NCBI GenBank assembly: GCA_034006985.1 | Contig: JAVERT010000018.1 | Location: forward strand, 1 to 55,361 | Length of the DNA stretch: 55,361 bases | DNA from: Gudongella sp034006985 | GTDB lineage: Bacteria > Bacillota > Clostridia > Tissierellales > Tissierellaceae | Reading direction: 5' to 3' | Shown: positions 40,334-48,585 of the stretch, one piece after another | How the letters are laid out: each line of letters starts with the position of its first letter | Numbering within the stretch: the first letter of the stretch is position 1 | Translations under genes and position numbers: made by a program | Notes under the pieces: model-generated | What the model was told of the DNA's origin: nothing | Seen by the model: the letters and a program-made list of their open reading frames with translations, nothing else | Database searches by the model: none

Positions 40334-41497
40334 ATGTATATTACAAGACCAGCATATATTGAAGTTGATTTAGATAATCTAAAGTATAATTACGATAGAA
40401 TTAGAGAAATAGTAACCGAAACTTCAGAAATTATGGCTATTGTAAAAGCGGATGCATATGGACTTGGTGCAGAAAATATAGTAAGAGAATTAATAGGCTT
40501 GGGAGTAAATAAATTTGGAGTTGCCCATCTATCCGAAGCAATCCATATTAGAAATAAATTCAAGTATGCATATATATTAGTAATGGGTTACACACCAGAA
40601 TATCTTGTGGAAACTGCTATAAATAACGATATTGTACTGACTGTTTATTTAAAGGAACAAGCGAAATATTTTTCAAATAAAGCTAAAGAATTGAATAAAA
40701 AACTATCTTTACATATAAAACTTGAGACAGGAATGAATAGAATTGGATTTAGAACGAATAATCAATCGTTAAAAGAAATTGAAGAGATTTATTATATGGA
40801 CAATTTAACTATAGATGGTATATTTACACATTTTCCCGCAGCAGATGACAACAAAGAGTATACTATAAAATCCATGGATAAATTTATTGCTTTTAATAAA
40901 TTGCTTGCAAATAGAAAGATACGTATACCTTTAAAACATGTGAATAATAGTGCAGCAATAATGAACTTTCCTGAATTTAGCCTTAGTATGGTAAGAGCAG
41001 GTATAATACTTTATGGGATATATCCATATCCAGAAGCAAATAGGGATACATTATCGGTAAAACCTTGTTTAAGTTTAAAAGCTCAAGTTTCGCATATAAA
41101 AATAATTGAACCAGGTGAAAAATTAAGCTATGGAATTATTTACGAGGCTAAGAGGAGAACAAAAGTTGCAACAGTTCCTCTAGGATATGCAGATGGATAT
41201 AGTAGAGAACTTAGCAATGTAGGAGAAGTTTTGGTTAAGGGTAAAAGATGTCCTGTAATTGGTAGAATTTGTATGGATCAGATGATGGTTGATGTTACAG
41301 GTTTAGACGTGGTACGAAATGATGAGGTAGTACTGATAGGAAAGCAAGGAGAGGATGAAATTCCTATTGAGGAAGTTGCAAATAATATAATGGGTATTCC
41401 AGCTTCTGTACTTTGTATGTTAACTAAGAGATTACCAAGAGTGTATATTAAAGATAACAAAATCAAGAAAGTTTTAGACTATTTATTAGAGCTATAG
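40334..41497 (+). CDS. alr: Alanine racemase
   Basis: A 387-aa PLP enzyme that makes D-alanine for peptidoglycan. MAIVKADAYGLGAENIV holds the PLP lysine (about 38), HFPAADD and LKHVNNSAAIMNFP follow, LGYADGYSRELSN is near residue 287, and GRICMDQMMVDVTG (about 313) holds conserved catalytic-site residues. The usual length. GGGAGG precedes the ATG by eight bases. Followed 13 bases later by ung; the two, with the hydrolase, probably share a transcript. Confidence 0.94.
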   Translation: MYITRPAYIEVDLDNLKYNYDRIREIVTETSEIMAIVKADAYGLGAENIVRELIGLGVNKFGVAHLSEAIHIRNKFKYAYILVMGYTPEYLVETAINNDIVLTVYLKEQAKYFSNKAKELNKKLSLHIKLETGMNRIGFRTNNQSLKEIEEIYYMDNLTIDGIFTHFPAADDNKEYTIKSMDKFIAFNKLLANRKIRIPLKHVNNSAAIMNFPEFSLSMVRAGIILYGIYPYPEANRDTLSVKPCLSLKAQVSHIKIIEPGEKLSYGIIYEAKRRTKVATVPLGYADGYSRELSNVGEVLVKGKRCPVIGRICMDQMMVDVTGLDVVRNDEVVLIGKQGEDEIPIEEVANNIMGIPASVLCMLTKRLPRVYIKDNKIKKVLDYLLEL

Positions 41498-41510
41498 TAA
41501 GAGGTGTGAT

Positions 41511-42212
41511 ATGAAAAAAATATTTGAGAATAGTTGGCAAGAACTTTTAGAAGAAGAAATGAATAAACCATATTATTTAAAATTACGTGAACAGTTGATT
41601 AATGAATACAATACAAGAAGAATATATCCAGATATGCATAGTATATTTAATGCACTCCATCTAACAGACTACAATGATGTTAAAGCTGTTATTTTAGGGC
41701 AGGATCCTTATCATGGAAGAGGGCAAGCTCATGGTTTAGCTTTTAGCGTAAAACCTGGAATTGCCACGCCACCATCTCTTGTAAATATATACAAGGAGTT
41801 AAATTCTGACTTGGGATATCCAATTCCACATCATGGATATCTAGTAAAATGGGCGGAACAAGGAGTATTGCTTATTAATGCCGTTTTAACTGTAAGAGAA
41901 GGTCAGCCCAATACTCATAAAAGCTTAGGATGGGAACAATTTACAGATGCTATTATAGATTTGTTAAATAAAAGAGAAAAACCAATAGTATTTATACTAT
42001 GGGGTGCAAATGCAATTAAAAAAGAAGACAAAATAGATACAAACAAACATTTAATCATAAAATCACCACATCCAAGTCCCTTAGCTGCATATAGAGGATT
42101 TTTTGGTTCGAAACCATTTTCAAGAACAAACGACTTTCTTATAAATGCAGGGCAAACTCCAATTGATTGGAGATTAGATGTGGAACTGGAGGAAAAACAG
42201 AGTGGAGTTTAA
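41511..42212 (+). CDS. ung: Uracil-DNA glycosylase (family 1)
   Basis: A 233-aa DNA repair enzyme that removes uracil from DNA. VILGQDPYHGRGQAHGLAFS is the catalytic water-activating motif (Asp in GQDPYH), VLLINAVLTVREG and the DNA-intercalation loop KSPHPSPLAAYRGFFGSKPF near residue 185 complete the family signature. Start after AGAGGTGTGAT. Its end overlaps the hydrolase gene. Confidence 0.94.
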   Translation: MKKIFENSWQELLEEEMNKPYYLKLREQLINEYNTRRIYPDMHSIFNALHLTDYNDVKAVILGQDPYHGRGQAHGLAFSVKPGIATPPSLVNIYKELNSDLGYPIPHHGYLVKWAEQGVLLINAVLTVREGQPNTHKSLGWEQFTDAIIDLLNKREKPIVFILWGANAIKKEDKIDTNKHLIIKSPHPSPLAAYRGFFGSKPFSRTNDFLINAGQTPIDWRLDVELEEKQSGV

Positions 42213-42960
42213 TAATATAATTGAGATAAATGAGTATATAGGCGGTATTCCTGTTATTATAATGCGACCAATAGAAAAGAGAGAGAGTTATCCAACGGTT
42301 GTTTTTTATCATGGATGGACCTCGAAAAAAGAATATCAAAGATTTAGAGGTTATATTTTAGCAAGTTTAGGTTATCAAGTAGTCATACCTGATGCCCTAA
42401 ATCACGGAGAGCGAGGAGAAATAGATTACTATGCAAAAGAAAATGCTGGCAGGTTTTGGGAAGTTGTTCTCCAAAATTTAGCGGAATTTAAGGATTTATC
42501 TACAGAGCTAATCCAAAAGTACAATGCAGATAAAGATAGAATAGCAGTAACAGGTCATTCTATGGGTGGATTTAGCACGGCAGGAATATTTGCAGAGAAC
42601 AAAGATATAAAAACTGCTGTAGTAGTAAATGGATCTTTTGATTGGATGGCGAGCAATGAAATATTTAAAAGAACTTTAGGTGTAAATGATGCACCTTATT
42701 TTAAAGAATTAGAAAAAAGAGTTAAGGAGAAAACTCCAGCAGATAAAATAAGTTCATTACTAGAAAGACCTCTATTAATTTTACATGGAGGAGCGGATAA
42801 AGTTGTAGATATAACTCCTCAAAAAGAGTTTTATGAGAAACTAAGGTTAGATTACAAAGAAAATGAAGGACTAAAAATGGTAACATATTCAAATCTTGGT
42901 CATTTTATGAGTGTAAATATGGTCGAAGAAATGAGTAAATGGTTCCATAAATACCTATAA
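42202..42960 (+). CDS. Alpha/beta hydrolase
   Basis: A 252-aa serine hydrolase. VVFYHGWTSKKEY (oxyanion region), TGHSMGGFSTAG (nucleophile Ser), LILHGGADKVVDI (acid Asp) and YSNLGHFMS (His) give the complete triad in order. It resembles small acyl-esterases of the YitV/FrsA type. GTG start preferred, nine bases after GGAGG; an in-frame ATG at 42178 has no ribosome site. Overlaps ung by 11 bases. Substrate unknown. Confidence 0.82.
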   Translation: MEFNNIIEINEYIGGIPVIIMRPIEKRESYPTVVFYHGWTSKKEYQRFRGYILASLGYQVVIPDALNHGERGEIDYYAKENAGRFWEVVLQNLAEFKDLSTELIQKYNADKDRIAVTGHSMGGFSTAGIFAENKDIKTAVVVNGSFDWMASNEIFKRTLGVNDAPYFKELEKRVKEKTPADKISSLLERPLLILHGGADKVVDITPQKEFYEKLRLDYKENEGLKMVTYSNLGHFMSVNMVEEMSKWFHKYL

Positions 42961-42973
42961 GTTAGAAAGTATT

Positions 42974-43013
42974 AAAAAGCTACAAACATTTTAATTTATG
43001 CTCGTAGCTTTTT
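42974..43013. terminator. Bidirectional terminator between convergent genes
   Basis: AAAAAGCTAC and GTAGCTTTTT form a 10-bp stem around a 20-base loop, with A and T tracts built into the stem. It serves the alr-ung-hydrolase unit and the minus-strand MFS gene. Confidence 0.8.
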
Positions 43014-43020
43014 AAATCTA

Positions 43021-44268
43021 CTAATTTTCACTTCTAATTGAATTCTTATTAGAGAATAAATAGACACTGATATACATTAATATACTAACTATAATAAAAG
43101 TTATAGAATATCCTATAATATCAATAAAGATTCCCCCTAGGATAGGGAGTATAACGACAAATATATTCAATGTGCCTCTTACTCCTAAATATACTGTTCT
43201 CTTATCTTCTGGAGCTATATCTAATAAATAAGAATCAAATCCTATTCTTCTTCCACTAATAACAAATCCTACTAATAAGAATACAAAACTATAAATATCT
43301 GGTCCGAATCTAGATAAGATTAATGCAACAATAGGAATGGAACCACCTATAATAATGCATACCTTTACTACAGATTTAGAACCAAATTTCTCAGAAAGAA
43401 AACCCCAAAGAAAATTTGAAAAAATTGTACCAGTTATCTGAAAAAGTAAATATCTTCCTATATAACTCTGGTTTAAATTAAAGCTATATCTAGCATATAC
43501 CATGTAAAAGGGTAGTAGCATAAGGCTGAAACTTGCCATATTTTCTACAATTATAAAGTTAGAAAAAGTAAGATCGTTTTTTAGTAAACTTGGGATTTCT
43601 TTAATGTAGTTTAATAAAGTATCATTTTCTTTAGTGATGATTATTGAAGGGGGCTCTTTAACAAGGTAGAATCCTGCAGAGGCTACTACTAGTCCTATAA
43701 ATCCTACAAAAAGCAAAATAACATAGTTTAGAGGGTAAGATAAATTAGTAAGAGAAAAAACTCTAGTAACTATTAAGCCTCCTCCAAGGGCAGCAATGCT
43801 TCCAATAAGCTGTTTAGAAGAGTATAATTTACCTCTTTCTTTTCTTTTAAATAATTTGCCAACAAGCTCGGAATAAGATAAACCTGCAAAACCTCCACTA
43901 ATAGAAAACAATAGTATTAAAAAGAAAAAACTTATAATTACTATATTTGGATTTGTTTTACCAAATAAAAATACAAAGATAGCCATACCTAAAAAGGACA
44001 AGGCTCTCAGATAAATACCTATTAATAAAAATTTCTTTTTATACTCATATTTTTTTAGATAATGGCTAAAAACTATATTAAATAAAAGTGGTGCACCTAA
44101 CATAATTGAATATAAAAAACCAAAAATTAGCTTGTATTTTGTTAAACTATCGACTAATGACGGAAATACTGTGTTAAAATCAATCATTGCCATTGTTAAT
44201 GATAAAAATAGACCATGCCATAAAAATGAAAAATAAAATATAATATTGTTTTTACTTAATTTCTCCAT
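43021..44268 (-). CDS. MFS transporter
   Basis: A 415-aa membrane protein with about 12 hydrophobic helices in two halves and a central loop near residue 195. Motifs such as LWGFLSEKFGSKSVVK (loop 8-9 A-motif-like) and SELVGKLFKRKERGKLYSSK support the major facilitator superfamily. Substrate unknown. Start set at the ATG that follows AGGAGATTAA; a longer frame begins at 44307 without a ribosome site. Stands alone between DUF1294 and a terminator. Confidence 0.82.
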   Translation of the reverse strand: MEKLSKNNIIFYFSFLWHGLFLSLTMAMIDFNTVFPSLVDSLTKYKLIFGFLYSIMLGAPLLFNIVFSHYLKKYEYKKKFLLIGIYLRALSFLGMAIFVFLFGKTNPNIVIISFFFLILLFSISGGFAGLSYSELVGKLFKRKERGKLYSSKQLIGSIAALGGGLIVTRVFSLTNLSYPLNYVILLFVGFIGLVVASAGFYLVKEPPSIIITKENDTLLNYIKEIPSLLKNDLTFSNFIIVENMASFSLMLLPFYMVYARYSFNLNQSYIGRYLLFQITGTIFSNFLWGFLSEKFGSKSVVKVCIIIGGSIPIVALILSRFGPDIYSFVFLLVGFVISGRRIGFDSYLLDIAPEDKRTVYLGVRGTLNIFVVILPILGGIFIDIIGYSITFIIVSILMYISVYLFSNKNSIRSEN

Positions 44269-44330
44269 ATTTAATCTCCTATATAAATGTTCTTGCATGA
44301 AAAACATGCAGATTTAATTCTTCCTATAAA

Positions 44331-44630
44331 TTAAGCTAAAAAGTACTTGTATATATAATAAAGAAAGACAAAATTTAAGAGTAAAATAAGTGGTAATCCA
44401 ATTTGAAACCTAGCTTTTTTTGTTTTATGAGAAAAGCGGTTCATTCCAATATATGAGCCTAAAGCTCCACCTAAAAAAGAAACTATAAAAAGTTTAGCTT
44501 CTGAGATTCTCCAAGCATTTTGTTGAGATAGTTTCTTATCCTTCTTAAATAGTAGAAAAGAATATAAATTTATAAAAAATGTATAAACTGACATAAATAA
44601 AATTAAATCGTCTTTGATCAATCCTCTCAA
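44331..44630 (-). CDS. DUF1294 membrane protein
   Basis: A 99-aa protein with three to four hydrophobic segments and the DUF1294 core NAWRISEAKLFIVSFLGGAL then GMNRFSHKTKKARF. Function unknown. The start is uncertain: TTG codons at 44630 and 44621 both lie near GGGAG on the minus strand; the second has better spacing. Oriented with the MFS gene and separated from it by about 60 bases. Confidence 0.75.
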   Translation of the reverse strand: MRGLIKDDLILFMSVYTFFINLYSFLLFKKDKKLSQQNAWRISEAKLFIVSFLGGALGSYIGMNRFSHKTKKARFQIGLPLILLLNFVFLYYIYKYFLA

Positions 44631-44749
44631 CTCCCAATTTCATTATACTAAAATGTTCTCATAAAAGCGATAAATAACAAAGAGGTTACATTATTTTAAT
44701 CCTATTTAAATAAAATTGTCCTTATGATAGAATAAGACGAAACAGTTAT

Positions 44750-44778
44750 TTGCATAAAGTATCAAAATAGGATATATA
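44750..44778 (+). promoter_or_regulatory. Putative promoter of the LtaS-like gene
   Basis: TTGCAT and TATATA are spaced 17 bases apart; transcription would begin near 44785, just before the small open frame at 44800. Confidence 0.5.
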
Positions 44779-44799
44779 TGTTAAAGGGAATTGGTTTGA

Positions 44800-44892
44800 A
44801 TGGAAAGCAACATAAAATTAGATCGTAGAGAGAAATTTACTATAAATCCAAACAGGTTTTATAAGGCTTGTTTAAAAAGAGGTATAAAATGA
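44800..44892 (+). CDS. Possible 30-aa leader peptide
   Basis: ATG at 44800 opens a basic 30-codon frame (starts MESNIKLDRREKF) whose TGA overlaps the ATG of the LtaS-like gene (ATGA). AAAGGG lies about 12 bases upstream. The overlap suggests translational coupling. No homology is recognised and the frame could be chance. Confidence 0.3.
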   Translation: MESNIKLDRREKFTINPNRFYKACLKRGIK

Positions 44893-46865
44893 AAAAAAAT
44901 AAAACATATTTAAATTTTAAAAATAATATTATGCTTATATTATTAGTATTAGGAGGTATATTTAACGACTTTAGCTTACGAGTTTTAACTATAGGAGATG
45001 TGTTTAAATTAAAGCCTATTATTTCTAGTATTTCAATTATACTTATCATAAGTGTATTAGCTTTATTTCTAAACTATAAGAATAGGAACTATGTATACAT
45101 ATTATTGTCTGCAGTATTTGGTCTTTTAAGTGCAGGTAATTATTTGTACTACAAGCATTTTAACTCGTTTTTATCATTTTCGCTATTAAAACAATTTAAT
45201 CAATTATCGGAGATGGAGGGTACTTTAGCTAAAACATTAGATATTAAAATAATAATATTTATGGTACCTACATTAGTTTTAATAGTAATTTTTAAAAAAT
45301 TAAAAAAATTAGAGTTCTTTCAGAAGATAGAAAGCACAAAACACAAGAAAGAGGTAATTCGACCTTTTATTCTAGGAACTGTAACTATGATTATTGTGTT
45401 CTTAACACTTAGCTCTACTGATGTAAGTAGGTTGGTAAAGCAGTGGAACAGACCATATTTGGTAGATCAACTTGGCATATATTCTTATGCTACTGCTGAT
45501 ATTGTTAAGACTACGATTGCAAATAATGAATCTAAAACGAAAGAAGTAGATAAGGATAAATTTAAAATTAAATTAGAGTCTCTAGTAGAAAAAAACATTA
45601 ATTCTATAGAACGAAATGACTATACAGATATATTTAAAGGTAAGGATGTGTATGTAATTCACTATGAGAGTGGTCAAACTTTCCCTATGGATTTAGAATT
45701 TTCAGATGGAAAGGTTACCCCGTTTTTAAACAAAATGTCACAGGAAGGTATCTATTTTGATAACTTTTACCCTCAACACTCCATAGGTACAAGTAGTGAT
45801 TCAGAGTTTACATTTAGTACATCACTGCTTCCACTAAATAATGGGACTGTATTTATGACTCACGCAGATAGAGAATTTACGACTATTCAAAAATTGCTTA
45901 AAAATCAAGGCTACTATACTTTTGCGATGCATGGAAATAATGGAGATTTTTGGAATAGAAATATGATGTATGGGAATCTGGGTTATGAAAAGTTTTTCAA
46001 TAAACAAGATTATATTATTGATGAGGAGATTGGACTAGGCCTTAGCGATAAATCATTTTTCAGGCAATCTATAGAAAAGATTAAATTGATAAAAGAAGAA
46101 AAGAATATGCCAATAATGGCAACATTAATAACTCTTTCAAACCACTTTCCATTCGATGATCTTGAAAACTATGGTGATTTTACAGTTGATTATCTAGAAG
46201 GCACACCAATAGGAAATTATTTAAAATCATACCACTACGCAGATATGGCACTTGAATCATTTGTGAATGGTATGGATGAACAGGGGCTATTGGACAATGC
46301 CATCATAGTATTATATGGAGATCATCATGCAAAGATTTCTTCAGAGGAATACGAGATGATTTATAATTACAATTCAGAAATAGATGGGTACCTTAGTAAG
46401 GATGATTTAGACTATAAAACAATTGACAAGGCATATTTAAAACAAATAAGAAAGACACCACTTATAATTTGGTCAAAAGATGAATCTATTGCAACTAAAG
46501 TAGAAAAACCAATTGGGATGATAGATGTGTTTCCAACACTTTCGAATATGCTAGGAGTGTTTAATCCATTTCAAATAGGGAAAGATATATTTAGTGTAGA
46601 GAAAAATCTAGTAACATTTCCAAATGGAGACTTTGTAGATGAAAACTACTTTTACTCAGCATCAAATTCTAAGCTGTATGATTTAGAAACAAATGAATTA
46701 ATAGAAGATGAAGAGATTATAGAAAAAGCATTAAAAATACAATTGGATTCGGATGAAGAGATAGAATTATCTTCTAATATTATTGAGAGTAATTTAATCG
46801 ATTATTTTAATGAATTATTAAAAACTGACCAGATTAGAAAATCCTTATCAATTAGACTTCAGTAA
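44889..46865 (+). CDS. LTA synthase/phosphoglycerol transferase family protein
   Basis: A 658-aa membrane enzyme of the LtaS/sulfatase-like family. Five or so helices (to about residue 195) are followed by an extracytoplasmic alkaline-phosphatase-fold domain. YVIHYESGQTFPMDL (metal Glu region), HSIGTSSDSEFTFST (nucleophile Thr), AMHGNNGDFWNRNMMY, TLSNHFPF and LYGDHHAK (Asp-His ligands) match LtaS. It polymerises or transfers glycerol phosphate on lipid anchors (family knowledge). The N-terminal helices start at the ATG after AAAAGAGGT; a longer TTG start at 44868 is less likely. Confidence 0.87.
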   Translation: MKKNKTYLNFKNNIMLILLVLGGIFNDFSLRVLTIGDVFKLKPIISSISIILIISVLALFLNYKNRNYVYILLSAVFGLLSAGNYLYYKHFNSFLSFSLLKQFNQLSEMEGTLAKTLDIKIIIFMVPTLVLIVIFKKLKKLEFFQKIESTKHKKEVIRPFILGTVTMIIVFLTLSSTDVSRLVKQWNRPYLVDQLGIYSYATADIVKTTIANNESKTKEVDKDKFKIKLESLVEKNINSIERNDYTDIFKGKDVYVIHYESGQTFPMDLEFSDGKVTPFLNKMSQEGIYFDNFYPQHSIGTSSDSEFTFSTSLLPLNNGTVFMTHADREFTTIQKLLKNQGYYTFAMHGNNGDFWNRNMMYGNLGYEKFFNKQDYIIDEEIGLGLSDKSFFRQSIEKIKLIKEEKNMPIMATLITLSNHFPFDDLENYGDFTVDYLEGTPIGNYLKSYHYADMALESFVNGMDEQGLLDNAIIVLYGDHHAKISSEEYEMIYNYNSEIDGYLSKDDLDYKTIDKAYLKQIRKTPLIIWSKDESIATKVEKPIGMIDVFPTLSNMLGVFNPFQIGKDIFSVEKNLVTFPNGDFVDENYFYSASNSKLYDLETNELIEDEEIIEKALKIQLDSDEEIELSSNIIESNLIDYFNELLKTDQIRKSLSIRLQ

Positions 46866-46929
46866 TATATGAATCTTTGAGGAAATATGGTAATTAATAA
46901 ATATAAAAATTAACATGAGGTGGGCATAT

Positions 46930-47994
46930 ATGTATGATGTCATAATTGTAGGTGCCGGTCCGTCTGGAGCAACTTTAGCTAGACTGATTGGTCAGAAGTA
47001 TCGTGTTTTAGTAATTGAAAAACGAGACTTTAATAAAGAACGTTTTATTATCAGAGAAAAAAGCTGTGGAGGATTGGTTGCACCTGATGCACAAATGATG
47101 CTTGCAAGATTTGGCCTTGGAATTCCTAAAAATGTATTACAGAGCCCTCAAATATTTGCTGTGCGTGTATTGGATTTTGATAATTCATTAGAAAGATATT
47201 ATCAAAGGAATTATATAAATGTAGATAGAGAAAACTTTGATAGATGGATTGCAAGCTTAATTCCGGACAGAGTAAAGATTGAATACAATAGTTTGGTAAG
47301 ATCTTTTAAAGTTGAAGATGATGGTGTAACTGTAAAGTTTACCAAGGATGGGAAAGAGTATGAAGAAAAAGCAGAGATGATAGTGGGAGCTGATGGAGCA
47401 AATTCTAAGATTAGAAGAGAAGGTTTTAAAACTAAAAGTCAACTCAAACAATATATAACAATACAAGAGTGGTATAAGAAAGAATCAAATATAGATTATC
47501 ATAGCGCGATTTTCGATAGAGAAATTACTGATTTTTACTCTTGGATTATTCCAAAAGAAGATGCACTAATAGTAGGTTCTGCATTAGTTCCTGGTAGTAA
47601 TGCAGGAGAAAAATTCGAATTATTAAAAGAGAAGCTAAATAACAAAGGTTTTGTATTAGGAGATAAAATAAAAACAAGTGGTGCATATTTAGCAAGACCA
47701 ACAAATGCAAATCAGATACTTACAGGTATTGGAAGGGTTGCATTAATTGGAGAAGCTGCAGGCTTTATTAGTCCTAGTTCAGCAGAAGGCTTAAGCTATG
47801 GTTTTAGAAGTGCGTTAGCACTTTCCACAGCGTTAAATGAAGATTTTTTAAGGTATGATAAATTGTATAAATCATATACTAGATCATTATCAGGGAATAT
47901 CATTCTAAAAAATATGAAAACACCATTTATGTACAATAAATATTTAAGAAAAATGGTAATGAAGTCAGGTTTATCGAGTCTTAAAGTTGAGTAA
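46930..47994 (+). CDS. Geranylgeranyl-reductase-family FAD-dependent oxidoreductase
   Basis: A 354-aa flavoprotein. MYDVIIVGAGPSGATLARLIG is the FAD dinucleotide-binding loop, KSCGGLVAPDAQMML (about 48) the CGG motif of this family, MIVGADGANSKIRR (about 150), and LIGEAAGFISPSSAEGLSYG (about 268) the second FAD motif. Members reduce isoprenoid double bonds or act as monooxygenase-like enzymes; the substrate here is unknown. Start at the ATG after GAGGTGGG. A strong terminator follows. Confidence 0.85.
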   Translation: MYDVIIVGAGPSGATLARLIGQKYRVLVIEKRDFNKERFIIREKSCGGLVAPDAQMMLARFGLGIPKNVLQSPQIFAVRVLDFDNSLERYYQRNYINVDRENFDRWIASLIPDRVKIEYNSLVRSFKVEDDGVTVKFTKDGKEYEEKAEMIVGADGANSKIRREGFKTKSQLKQYITIQEWYKKESNIDYHSAIFDREITDFYSWIIPKEDALIVGSALVPGSNAGEKFELLKEKLNNKGFVLGDKIKTSGAYLARPTNANQILTGIGRVALIGEAAGFISPSSAEGLSYGFRSALALSTALNEDFLRYDKLYKSYTRSLSGNIILKNMKTPFMYNKYLRKMVMKSGLSSLKVE

Positions 47995-48013
47995 AACAAT
48001 ATAATAGCAATTA

Positions 48014-48047
48014 AAAAAGTCGAGTTCATAATAAAGCTCGACTTTTT
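48014..48047. terminator. Terminator after the FAD oxidoreductase
   Basis: AAAAAGTCGAG and CTCGACTTTTT form an 11-bp stem with a 12-base loop; the A and T tracts make it work in both directions. It also lies just past the stop of the minus-strand toxin remnant. Confidence 0.88.
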
Positions 48048-48048
48048 C

Positions 48049-48220
48049 TTATACGTAAGGGGACCACATATTGCTTATTTTATGTTTTTTATCTTCAATT
48101 ATTTCACAAAGCAATTTATACTTTATATTTAATCGCCTAGAGTATGCTCCTTGTAAATCTCCCAATATCTTTATTCCTTTATTTTTTACCATTTTTGAAT
48201 ATTCTGGACGTAGATCTAGG
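48049..48220 (-). pseudogene. Txe/YoeB-type toxin, C-terminal remnant
   Basis: Translated on the minus strand, this stretch reads ILGDLQGAYSRRLNIKYKLL, then CEIIEDKKHKISNMWSPYV and stop. It mirrors the C-terminal half of Txe/YoeB ribosome-dependent RNases, where GDLSGAYSRRINIQHRLVYQV and a final MWSHY are typical. No start codon or N-terminal part can be found upstream, and no antitoxin gene is present. The final HY is changed to PYV. It is a relic of an addiction module. Confidence 0.75.
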
Positions 48221-48498
48221 ACATTTAGTTGTAGGGACCTTATCTATTATGTGCAGATAAGGAGTTAAAACTTAGGGTTTTTGATGAAATTTCAATTATG
48301 GATGAGGATAAAGGGGCTACAAATGAACATATTTGAAGTCGTAAATTAAAACTTGAATCAAATTATTATTGTAAAATTATGTCTATAAAAACTAGAATCT
48401 CAATCATGGGTGTGTGTTTAAAAGACTAAGTATATCTTAATAAAATATAATTAAAGTTTAAAATTATGGGTACTATATTAATATATTCGAATATATAA
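48221..48498. other. Non-coding stretch before the surface-protein array
   Basis: No credible gene is seen. It holds only short broken frames, AT-rich tracts and, at its end, a 16-base perfect palindrome ATATATTCGAATATAT (48481-48496) about 90 bases before the next start codon. The palindrome could be an operator; no promoter is convincing. Confidence 0.5.
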
Positions 48499-48585
48499 AT
48501 GTTTGGATGTGCGAAGGTGATATCTAGGGGATTAGTCTGGAGAAGTAGATACCACAATTACAAATTACTTGAGGGAGGTTGTATA

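Noticed and set aside
48071..48268. A 65-codon plus-strand open frame
   Set aside because: It is the shadow of the minus-strand toxin remnant; no ribosome site and no recognisable protein.
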